DNA of 64,000 bases from Tricholoma matsutake (lineage: Eukaryota; Basidiomycota; Agaricomycetes; Agaricales; Tricholomataceae), in contig AP026540.1 of assembly GCA_026075535.2 (NCBI GenBank), positions 186,001 to 250,000 of the forward strand, given 5' to 3'. The translations under genes were made by a program, and so were the position numbers. Positions within the stretch are counted from its first letter, which is position 1; each line of letters begins with the position of its first letter. The notes beneath the pieces are model-generated. The model made no database searches. It was given only the letters and a program-made list of their open reading frames with translations, and was not told the origin of the DNA. Below, one piece after another: positions 48,306-58,664 of this stretch.

Positions 48306-49796
48306 TAGTGTTTGAAGGTTCAGTCCATCGGACCAAAGACCAAACCGGACTGAACCGTGGTCCATGCTGCAGTTTGGTCCATTTGTCTGAAAAATTGAGT
48401 AACTGAAACCACGGTTTGGTTGCCAGTTCACTCGGTTTGAAAACATTTGAAGACCATTATAAGACCGGTTGTAACTGGTTTACAACCGGTCTTTTTACAC
48501 TTAGATTATGTACCCTATAAGAGTACCAAATAAATATATTTATATACTAATTACATGTCGTAGATAAAAAACTGGGGCATGCCCAAATGAATAGAGGGAA
48601 AAGTAAGCTGTTTAAATAGCACTGACCATTTGCACCTGTTTGCATGGTCACATGTACTCTTGTTTACACATTTTTGACGTGTTTACATCTTTCATTTATA
48701 TGTTTACATTTATTTGTACTGTATTGCCACCAGCCACAATGCATTTCGCAACTTGGTTTCTCTCCCTACAACAACGGCCTTGTCCACAACTGGGGCACAA
48801 ACAACATCTGTTGTTGTTTGTGCCCCAGGTAAGTATCTTTTACTCTTTGCCTTTCATTTGTAACTAATCATTATCTTGTTTGTTTCTTAGAATCTATGTA
48901 TATTATAACACATTATAACACTGACGACACGGCACCCACTTCCAGCCTCATGAGCCACTGCTCGTGGGGTGGACTGTGGGTGCAGGAGATGAGGACAATG
49001 AAGATGAGGACAACAAGGGACAACAACAACAACAAATGACAAATGACAAACAGGGGATGACAACAATGACAAACAATGAGTGGAGGACGATGACGATGAA
49101 CAACAAGTAGGGGACGACAACAACGAATGCCAAGCAGAGGACAATGACAATGATGAACAATGAGTAGGGGACAACAACAACGATGATGAATGACAAGCAG
49201 GGGACAACAATGATGACAAATGAGTAGGGGACAACGACAACAACAAACGAGTAGGGGACAATGACAACAACAAACGACAAGCAGGGGACGACAATGATTG
49301 GGGATGATGACGAGGATGAACAGGGACCATGAGACAGCGACAATGCAACACCCACCCCTCCCTCGCTCGAAACACAAGATGAAGGGGTGGTTTTCTACTG
49401 ACATGTCTTCCCCAGCACCGCCGTCCAGCCTCGCAAGCCCCTGCTCACAGGTGGACTTGTTTTCTTGTTTTTTAATTTGTTTTGTTCTATTTCTATTTCT
49501 ATTTCTTTTTTCTATTTCTTTTTCATTCTCTTACACCACGGCTGTGAGCAACTGCTCACAGTGTGTAAATGCAATTAGTTTTATTTAGTATATAATAGAA
49601 TTAAGTTAATACTCAAAAAAATGGGATGAAAACCGGTTTAAACCAGTTTTCTGGACTGTAACTGAACTGATTAGGACTGGTCCTATCAGTTCAGTTATGG
49701 TCTATGTCACTTGGGTTTGCAGTCTGGACTGGTTACGGTCCCGGTTAACCCACTTTGGGGTCAAAAAACTGGACTGGACTGGACCTTAAAACACTA
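48306..49796. mobile_element. Possible hAT-type non-autonomous element with simple-sequence core
   Basis: Left end TAGTGTTTGAAGGTTCAGTCC and right end GGACTGGACCTTAAAACACTA are similar to the 805 bp element at 32622, and both subtermini are rich in GGTCC/CCGGACTG. Flanking octamers TTTGTTGC and TTTGTCAT agree only at 5 of 8 bases, so the pairing of ends is uncertain. The core (48930-49400) is GACAACAACGA-type simple sequence with one copy of the 52 bp palindrome family at 48933-48982. Confidence 0.5.
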
Positions 49797-50309
49797 TTTG
49801 TCATGTTACCAGTACTTGAAAAAAAGTTTGGTTCTCAGTTCGGACCCTCGTGAACCTGAACTGAACCTACTTGAGCTCAAACCTGTAGGTTCGAGTTCAA
49901 GTTCGACAATACCCCTCCCTTGAACTGGAAGTTCAAGTTTGAGTTCTCCAGAATATGTCAAAGAACCAGACCAAACCAAACTTTGCCCAACACTATACAT
50001 ACAACCAAATGTAAACAACCAGAATGGCCTTGCACCGCACTTTGAAGCAAATCACTTGTGGCAAATAGGTGGCAAACACAGGGAGTATTTGCCAAATAGT
50101 CACAAAATAACTGCTGGCAAATATTCAGTGAATATGGGCTCTATCAGCGAGATGTTCATTCGATAATTTACAAATAGTAACCAAATATTCCATTCCCTGA
50201 TCATGTGGGCTAGGTATACATATTGGGGACACGTCCACATCGTATATTTGACTGTCATGACATAGGATCACATATGTACTCTATATATGTGGTACCCCCC
50301 CTTGGAAGG
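49797..50309. other. Spacer with second hAT-like end
   Basis: 49805-49995 is rich in GGTTC/GAACC and ends CCAAACTTTGCCCAACACTA, like the right end of another hAT-type element. 50040-50210 has AAATATTTGCCAAATAGT-type imperfect repeats. The promoter of the next gene would lie here. Confidence 0.4.
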
Positions 50310-52953
50310 ATGCCTCCCAAATCTGCAAAGCCCAAGGATCCTGCAAGTCTACCTTCTGCACCAACGTGTCAGTCGTCAAGACCAAACAAGGGGAAGTGCA
50401 AATCTGATGCTGCACATGAACCCGCTAAGAGCCCATCCTCCCCTATCACAGGTGACTCCAGTCATGACAGGAATCTCGAGCCCGACAAAACTAGTATCAA
50501 CCCCAAGAAGAAATGCAAACAGAAGGCAACTGGAGGCTCTGTGACCAGCCTGTTTTGTAATCCATTCTTGTTGCCAGGATCCCTCAATATATGCGCTGGA
50601 AAAGAGAAAGTACCTGCCTGGGAGCCTTCATTAATGGTTGCAGAGTCACTTGCTGCATCTGGTACAGGAATTGATCAGCAGAATACCGCCTCAAATGAAT
50701 TGACATTGACCTCAATGGCACTCACGTCTAACCACCAGCCTGAGAACACCCTCGCAATTGATCCATCCCTCACTAGCGCAGAGGATGGAGGACACATCAA
50801 ACTTGTTCAGCTGCTAAAAGACAGACCAGAGGGCCAATTGTATGCCACTCCACAACTCCATGGTGCTGACATCCCTTCTCGTTCTCCTACTATCTTCAAT
50901 GTGGAGTCCCCAAAGGCTACTGTGGTTGTAGCTCAAGACAATTTGTTCATTCCCCTGGAAAGCCCCCTCACATCGTTAGAAAGATCCCCATTTGCCACCA
51001 CCCAAAATGCACTGCCTGCCCACATGTCCTCTCCATTAAAGTCAGCTCTGTCCCTCCGACTCCCAAACTGCAACTTTGTCCTGATACCTTGCACCACATA
51101 ATGACCAGCAAATGCAAGAAGATTCTGAGAATATTTTCCCCCATCTCCGTTTACCCCCATGGTTCCCTCAGATTGTTGATCAGTCTCTAGGATGTTCACC
51201 TCGCCCAGCAATAAATTTTCGGTCAATGATGTGGATGTCAGCCGAAGGCCCAGTCCATTCCACAAAGATTCATTGTCTGCATCACAAAAACCACATCGAC
51301 CAACTCGTATCTCCTTGTCTCCCGTGGCTCCATTCATGCTCCAACCATGCCCTCAAGGCTTCTCCTCCCAGCCTTGGAATCTTACCCCCCATTCTGATTT
51401 CGGCCTCCCATCGTTGCCTGTGCGTAATCACCATGGAAGCAACCATATACCCCCAACAGCTGCTCATGCGCGAGCAGAGAATCAATATCTTGGCAGCCTT
51501 CTGAAACTGTTCGGTCTCATTCCAAAACAAATTATGGACAAACTGGTAAAGCTCGAGACAACATCAGAAGATGTTGTGACTTGCCTCAAAAGACTAGAAA
51601 AACAAGCCAGCCTTATCACACATCTGACAACTCAGAGCGAGGCATTGGAGGAGATGGTTTGACAACTCACCAAGCAAAACATGATTTTAGAAATTGCAGT
51701 ACAAGACCAGGATGAAATGATCAATAAGCTTTTTGCATATCTCAAAAAGAACAACTCACATGGGCTAGAGGACAGTAATGAAGATTCACACACAAAAAAC
51801 CATAAAACATGAGATAACAGCTTCAATGTGAGTGATCACATCATTCAATATGGGTTACGGCAGCTCACCTCTCCATCAGAATGCTGTACGAAAAACAATG
51901 CTGCTTGCCATGGGTTTGGGCTTGAGAGCGAAGGCAAAAGATGTTATACAACTTCATTCTCATCCCAGGGGAGGTGGCTTTATCAAAGATCAAGAGACTG
52001 GCAGTGGCAAGTTTGTCCAACCCAACTGGACTACAAATTTTGCTGGAAATGCTGCCTGGCACGACCACATGCTTACCATGATCAAGCAAAAAGTGCCAAC
52101 TGTATACCCATCCTTTACTTGAGATCTTTTGGCTGCCAAGTCAGATGGAGACCTAATCAACTGCATGGAAGCTGTTTTCAAAAATCTTTGAACGACGTAC
52201 TTGAAGAAAGACCAAGCAGGGGATCTTGATTCTGATGCTGACAATGATGAAGATGATGAGGTGCTTCACAAACAAAGGAACCACTGCCAGAGGAAAACTA
52301 GGGTTAGTAATCCAGCTCTTGCACAAAAAATTATGTGCTGACTCAAGTTCAAAAAGCAGAAGAGAGAATGAGGGCAGCCACAGATTACAATATCAACATT
52401 AGCAAACTTGGGTGGTTCTTTACGCCAGCATACCATTTGACAGATGAATCAGACACAACACAGTCTTGTACCCAAACACCGATGTTGAGGAGGGTGATGA
52501 GATTCCTGTCTCATCGACATTGAAGCCCTGGATAATGCGCCCTCCACTATACCAAGTAACTGAGGTGGGCTCAATGTGTCGACAACATTAGGGGTAAATA
52601 TGCTTAAAGTTTCTGCCTCAGTTTGACGAATGGATATTACAGCTGGATGCAAGGGATCACTGATGGATAGTCGAAAGCAGCATGAGAGGGAGCATAGGGG
52701 TAAGACAGGACCACACCCTCATCGCCGTGGTCATCCGGTCGATGCCCCTCTTCCAAAACTCAAGAAAACAAATGAGAAGATACAAAGATATGCAATCAAT
52801 AAATTCTGGCTGAAGAACCACCCCGAGTGTGACAAGCCAACTCGCATCGAGGATTCGGAAGACAACAACGAATCAGGTGGTGAGAGTCAATATGCCCCTG
52901 AACAGAGCAACAATGAAGGAGATCAATTTGATGACAATGAACTGTTTTTATAG
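50310..52953 (+). pseudogene. Coiled-coil hypothetical family gene next to KDZ-2
   Basis: Starts at ATG 50310 (MPPKSAKPKD). A Ser/Pro-rich N-terminal region of about 270 residues is followed by a coiled-coil segment (~51500-51770, LVKLETTSEDVVTCLKRLEK then QDQDEMINKLF), a conserved-looking block NMGYGSSPLHQNAVRKTM (51850) with PNWTTNFAGNAAWHDHML (52020), an acidic stretch and a basic/acidic tail ending TAG 52951-52953. TGA at 51660 and 51810 and two or three later ones fall on Arg-type positions, and the frame changes several times. The family looks like a multi-copy Agaricomycete hypothetical protein; no known domain. It ends tail to tail with KDZ-2. Confidence 0.55.
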
Positions 52954-54906
52954 GTCAGTCAAATGCCCCACTACTGTTGTTGGTATTGTTTGCAATGTCG
53001 ACTTCCTCTTCCGGCGAATCCTGGAATGCTTGTGTTACCAAGAATGACTGTAATACATTTGTACCCACATGATCGAAAGCTACTGTAATCCAGAGAGCCC
53101 TTCTTTGAATGACAATTGGAGCCAAAATGAAATGACCAGAAAATCACCCCAATGATACGACCTCCTGTTTTGCCAGATGATTTGCAGCCCAGATGCCAAC
53201 ACCTAGATCGATTGCCCTGAATGATGTCAAAAACAGCCCTGACCACTGCAAACATCGTACCAAAGAGACCAAGGAAAGTCCATCCTCAATATGGATGTAT
53301 CAGTCATGAATTTCTGAATGACCACAAGAGCTAATGTGTGCTCATTTGAACCATGAGTCACAGACACCTGAAAAATGTAGTCAACTAGAACAGGAACCTG
53401 TGTATCAATATATGCATATCAGGCCGATTTGCCATGGGAATACTCTCCAGCTCCATAGCAATGTTTAGATACCCAGACATGTGTGAATAACTTGACGGCA
53501 CCTAAAAAGCTCACTTGAGAGCATATCGTTGCAAGTGCAACATCCGAAATAAGCTCGAAAGATTCTGACCATGCCTGCTGCAGATAGTTGAAGACAAGGT
53601 GATATGAACCATGGCCAAGGGTCCAAAGTTGAAGCTGATGAAAACATGGAAAGTCAATGTGATCTACACCTAAGTTGAGAATCAAAATGGATAGGAACAT
53701 GACCTCACAACACACCTGGATTTGAAGCGGCTTGAATACAATGAATGTAGGATTGGAGTGTACTGTGTCTTTTGGAGGTTCTGCCCTTCAGGTAAGATTT
53801 CAGCAGTTTGACAGAATTGTAGTCTTCATTTGGCAACGGATGTGGCATACACTCTAAATGAGACAGCTATATCAGTGTTTTCAGTGTCACATTGAACCTC
53901 AGTTCTTGTATAAACATCATCTTCCACCAGCCACACATCATCATCCCTTCTAATTCCCCCCTGGAATGACCATTTTTATTGAAATGACCCAAAGTGCAAT
54001 TGTTTCGTTCATACGGGTATGTGCCAAAGCCAGGCGAGGGTCCAAACTGCAGAAATTGCTCCTGTAGATGTGTGGTGAGATGAAAATATGGTGTGAGATG
54101 CACTTTCATATGGGCCCAGGACTGGATCACTTGATTTAGTGCCCCACAACCTCGCTTGATCTCTGTGGGGCTAATGGCATATGAGTTAAGAATTCGCTGG
54201 GCAACAGCGACTTGCAAGACTGCATCATAATGACACCACAGGGAGCAATCCATTCTAGTATTATCAAGAGTAGGTAGGTCATCAGGTGGGGTGTCTGGGT
54301 CTTGCGCCAACATATGAGCTCTGAGATGTTGGTGAACAAGCGTTGAAGTGAAGCCTTGTAGAGCATTGAGTTTTTGACTGGCAGGAAGGTCAGATACATC
54401 AGTAGCAAGTTGCGCATGAAACAACTCTGTAACATCATGTCCATAGACTCGAAATTCGATCCCTGCATCATGATCTGTGAGCTTAGAGTTAATACAACCA
54501 TGGCCACTGACCATTATACAAGGCTTTGAGATCCTCAATGCAAAAGCAGAGCACCTCATTGAGCTGTTGTACTGTTGGTTCAGGAGGAGGAAGGATGAGA
54601 GCAATGATCATCTCTTCACGCAGATATTGCAGCACCTGAGGATTGTTGCAAATAGTGAGATAGAGTGCACCAGTGGAATGGATATTCCACTTCACCACTT
54701 GAAACCTGCTGAACTTTACACTCCCCCACAGAGTCCTGGAGGAATCCTGGTAGTCCTACCAGGAAGACCAGGAATCCTCCAGGAATCCAGTGGGACTCAG
54801 TAACCTAAAGTCATACCATAATAGAAAGTCAATTTGAGATATCTTATGAGTTTCAAGTGCTTCAGACTTCATGAATTTCACAAAGTACCTACAAAATAAA
54901 CTTGTT

Positions 54907-54989
54907 CAGAGCAGGGATTGAACTCTAGAACTCATGATCAAGAATCACATGACAAACCAAACAAGTGCTTAACCAGTTGAGCCACAGGA
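54907..54989 (-). other. tRNA-like sequence (degenerate, long variable arm)
   Basis: Minus strand has an A-box-like GTGGCTCAACTGGTTAAGC and a B-box-like GAGTTCAATCC, with a stretch of about 45 nt between them that includes a GATTCTTGATCATGAG hairpin. Stems are too degenerate for a functional tRNA. Confidence 0.45.
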
Positions 54990-55095
54990 GAATTATTAGC
55001 TGCCAATATAAAAGTGTATTTATACCCTCAAACTCAAACTTGGGTATTTCTCTCTCGAAGCTCACAATTAAGATCAAATAAAATTTATTAACTAC

Positions 55096-55350
55096 ATCCC
55101 TCACATTGGACGTGAGGGATACACCATTAATTACATAAAAAAAAACCTCCCCCACACAAGGTGCAGGGGGGAGTCCTACAAATATATACATATAAAGCTA
55201 ATCTCCCCTCGTGTTGAACACGAGGGGAGCACTACAATTATAAAGAAAAAGAAAGAAAAACCCCTCACCCACCTAAAACACGGGCGAGGGGGAAGGTATT
55301 ACCATAAATTAAAAATGAAAAAAACTGCCCCACGCAAAATGTGGGGGCAG
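55096..55350. repeat. Ladder of five hairpins with different but complementary stems
   Basis: Hairpins at 55096-55120 (ATCCCTCAC/GTGAGGGAT), 55147-55173 (CTCCCCC/GGGGGAG), 55203-55229 (13 bp perfect stem CTCCCCTCGTGTT), 55261-55291 (CCCCTC/GAGGGG) and 55325-55350 (CTGCCCCAC/GTGGGGGCAG). Each has a short A-rich or other loop and AT-rich spacers of about 30 bp. Related hairpins are at 14367-14438 and 35752-35848. Confidence 0.75.
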
Positions 55351-56383
55351 CCTGGTGAGTCGTGCCTGTCATCCTGTCCCCATCGTCCTGGGTGCTGGGC
55401 CTTCATTGTCACTGTCCTCATTGTTGCCATCCTGGGCATCGTTTCCATGCTGCTCCTGATCGCCGTGTCCTTCCTGGTCATCGTTGCCATCCTGGCCATC
55501 TCCCGCTGTGTGGTGGTGGCCGTCATCGCCATTCCACCCGCAATCCACCCCATGAGCAGTGGCTCATGGGGCTGGAGGTGGGTGGTGTGTCATTGGCCCT
55601 GTTGTCATCATCTGTCATGGTTGGCAGCCATGCTTTGCATTCTCAGGGTTCTGGTGCTGGTAGGGGGTTCTGGTGCTGGTAGGGGGTTCTGGTGCTGGTA
55701 GGTGGTGGCGTCGTCATTGTTGTCGACTGCACACACTCACGATCCACCCTATGAGCAGAGGCTCACAGGTGTGGGGTGGGTGGGTTGGGTTGTCTCATGT
55801 CCAGCCATCATTGCCAGTAGAGTAGAACCTATAAAACAAAAGAAACGAGTTACTTAGTTTATAAAAACAAAAAGCAAACAAAAAAAAAATTACATAGGGC
55901 CCATCCAGTCAGCTCGTTTGCCATTGTAGAACCTATAAAACAAAAGAAATGAGTTAGTTAGTTTATAAAAACAAAAAGCAAAGAAAAAAAAAATTACGTA
56001 GGGCCCATCCAGTTGGCTCGTTTGTGGGTGGTGGCGTCGTTACCAGTAGATTATAACCTGGAAAACTAAAGAAACAGGTTAGTTAGTTTATAAAAACAAA
56101 AAGCAAACAAAAAAAAACTTACATAGGGCCCATCCAGTCATTTGGGCCCATTTCCTGTGCATTGTGGCATGTTTGTTGTTGGCTAGAGGGGCGGCGGTTG
56201 ATAATGGCATGGTGGTGGTGGTGGTGAGAGAAAGGAGGGAGGGAGGGAGGTGGAGGGGGCATTGTCGACGGTGGTGGTGGTGGTTGAATGATGAGCTGGC
56301 AACGTTGATGACGCGGCTGTATGCTTTGTCATACACAGCCACTCAATGTGGTACTTAGATCAACTTATGTTGTATATTAGAAT

Positions 56384-56451
56384 GGCACTATGGTCTAATG
56401 GTATATTGCACCTGTTTAATTCAACCCTGAGGTCCAGGGTTCAATACTCAA
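56384..56451 (+). other. tRNA-like sequence (degenerate)
   Basis: TGGTCTAATGGTATATTGC resembles the D arm of an Asp/Glu/Gly-type tRNA, and GGTCCAGGGTTCAATACTC resembles a T arm. The acceptor stem does not pair well. Probably a SINE head. Confidence 0.45.
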
Positions 56452-58136
56452 AGGTTTCCTTTTTAATAGTAAGGACTCCTGGTTAAATCCCAGTGGAGTC
56501 CCGGTGGATTCCCAGTAGAGTCCTGGTAGAGTCCTGGTAGAGTCCTGGTGGATTCCTGGTACCAGAGTCCTGGGGAATTCCAGGAATTCCTCCTGGAAGA
56601 GTATAATTTACCAGGAATCAACCAGGAATCCCCCTGGAATGGGAAGAGTCAGGAATATATACTTGAGTGACAAATGGCTGGAACATTGGTTCCCAATAAT
56701 CCTACAGGATTCCTCCAGGAATACGTGGGGGAGGAAGAAGACCTCAAAACCTGCAAGACAGCAGCATTAGTCAGAGTATTCCATAACCCTCACAATGTTT
56801 ACCAGTCAATATTCATCTGTAATACGAGCCCATTGGGCAGTGCAACGAATTGTTGGGCTAACTCAAGAATATTCATGTCATGAACTTTCCATGACCCATT
56901 TCGATGGCAGTCTAACCCAGCTTGAATTGCCCGCCAACCCCATGGATCTGTAATATCATGCATCAATTTGTCAGGGTCTGGATATGCATCAAATCCCTGA
57001 TCTGTCATTGGTGGCCGAATACCGAATTCATCACTCGGGCCCCTCCAATGTTGCCATTGTGCAACTTTGCCAGGTTGGAGGCACATGTGTTGGATGGCCC
57101 TGGAAGGTGGAACATAGGGAAGGATCAGCGATGGGGTCCTTTTCTCCATACCATCTGAGAGATGCTTTGTAGAATAGAGTATTCCAGGACAGTCAACCTG
57201 GCAGCAGAATGGTGATTCGAGCTTCGAGAGTTCACAGGTAAGGTGTGAATGCCAACATATTGGACAAAGAACCAAGTAAATAATGAACCCCTCAGTGGAG
57301 GCACCAAGCCATTTCTCTACCATTCCAATAGTTCATGCAAAACCATCGATGCCAGGAACATCAAGTCCAGCATAGGCAGCTGAGCCAAAGGCATTTGCAA
57401 AGCCATTCAACATGAGCGATGCAGCCCTGTGGGTCATGCCATCAAAAGATATGCTGAGAAAGAGGTGTATATACGTGTTTTGGATGGCGGGGTGATCGTC
57501 AAACGCCCATGGCTGGTCCTGCACATGTTTGCCTGATACACCATCTTCAGGTTGGTTCCAATTGAATAAGTCTTGGCGAGAGAGGAAAAGGGGGTCATGT
57601 GCAATGTTTTCAGAGTCATTTTCGAGGGATTCAGAGATTGAACTGGCCTCTGAGTCGCTATCAGACACGTCATTCACCATTGAAAAATACCACTTGTCTG
57701 GACCACCATCTTCCAAATCTGAACTAAACAGCCTCCCATTTCCATCATATCCCATGTCCTCAACCTGCCAATGAAAGCCACTGTTGGACTGTCCAACTTC
57801 AGATTCCACAACCCCTGCATTCATCTGGTCCATCTGGTCCATCCAACCATCAGATCCGCCCTCTGCCATTCCTTCATCACCTGAATCAGACCCAACATCA
57901 GCAGACAGCTGTACAAACCCAGCTGATTGGCCATCGTCATCCTCTGGGTTGTGGGTAGTAACCAGCGTAGCGGAGCCTCTGTGGTTCCATGTGGTTCCGT
58001 GAGGCAATCCAAGTGTGCAATCGTCGTCCTCACTATGCCTCCAAGCGGTCCACTGGCTTTGTATAAGACCATTTGGACCAGATCTATGGCAGATCAAACA
58101 TTTGCACCAGCAAGGAAGTGTGTCAGCTTTAGGCAT

Positions 58137-58664
58137 CAGGCCCACAAGTAGATGATGGTGGTATCAGGGTAACACAGAGTGATATATATTTCAGATGGTG
58201 CCGGGGAAGGCTCAAGCGAGAAATGGAGAATCTTACAAGTCCTGATACAAATAATGGACTGAGGAATATAGTAGAATATCAGTTGTAAAATCAAAATAAT
58301 TATTGGGGAGTACAGCTTGCTGTGATTTGGCTAATATATGTCGAATATAACATATATAAATAGTGTATTTACCACAAGTGATTTGCGTCAAATTCTGGTG
58401 TTGTGCCCACCTATTCCACAACCCCTCTGCAGTGAAATATCAAAGTTGCCAAAGGTGGCAAGGGTTATCAGCCACAATTACAGGGTTTCCCGAAAATGAT
58501 GAGAATCACAAAGTTTTGCTTTTGTTTGGTTGCCTAATAAGGAATTACAAATCTCACTGCATTCTTCATGTTTCCTTGTTCGTATCATGCTCTCACCACA
58601 TCTTCGCTGTGCCACTCTGTTCATTTAAGACTCTCTATTCGTACAAGCCCTTCAGGTATCAGTA
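58137..58664. promoter_or_regulatory. Divergent intergenic region KDZ-2 / SAM-like gene
   Basis: 528 bp separate the two start codons, so a shared bidirectional promoter is possible. AT-rich TATATTT/CATATATAAATAG sequence lies near 58180-58190 and 58345-58365. No specific operator recognised. Confidence 0.35.

Larger units (their letters stand above)
54721..56721. mobile_element. 2.0 kb TIR element inside a KDZ-2 intron
   Basis: Ends are inverted repeats CTCCCCCAC-N5-CCTGGAGGAATCC (left) and its complement (right). The inner flanks are GGAATCC/CTGGTAG-rich. The interior holds two tRNA-like sequences (54907-54989 minus, 56384-56451 plus), a ladder of five hairpins (55096-55350), GTTGTC/CATCC simple sequence, two copies of the 52 bp palindrome family, and a triplicated ~88 bp repeat (CCTATAAAACAAAAGAAA ... 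ACATAGGGCCCATCCAGT) at 55830-56130. No protein gene and no clear target duplication. It lies between a splice donor at about 56796 and the acceptor at about 54709, so the KDZ exons are not broken. Confidence 0.6.
52955..58136 (-). pseudogene. KDZ-type transposase (KDZ-2)
   Basis: Starts at ATG 58136 (MPKADTLPCWCKCLICH). The N-terminal ~270 residues are acidic; IDGFA.TIGMV carries TGA at 57333-57335. Next come CPICW...H and a HQVDCPGILYS-like zinc block, EKRTPSLILPYVPPSRAI, DAYPDPDKLMHDITD and QQFVALPNGLVLQMNIDW (56800). A long intron to about 54708 contains an inserted element; the exon resumes FQVVKWNIHSTGALYLTICN. A frameshift near 54520 precedes IEFRVYGHDVTELFHAQLATD, MKVHLTPYFHLTTHLQEQF and YPYERNNCTLGHFNKNGH. 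The C-terminus has HVWVSKHCYGAGEYSHGKSA and LGVGIWAANHLAKQEVVSLG, each followed by TGA at an Arg position. The gene is nearly full length but inactive as it stands. Confidence 0.8.

Noticed and set aside
48887..49404. Antisense frames of 135-163 codons (SLSPTRLLL-type)
   Set aside because: Three minus frames are open together across GACAACAACGA simple sequence; no conserved features.
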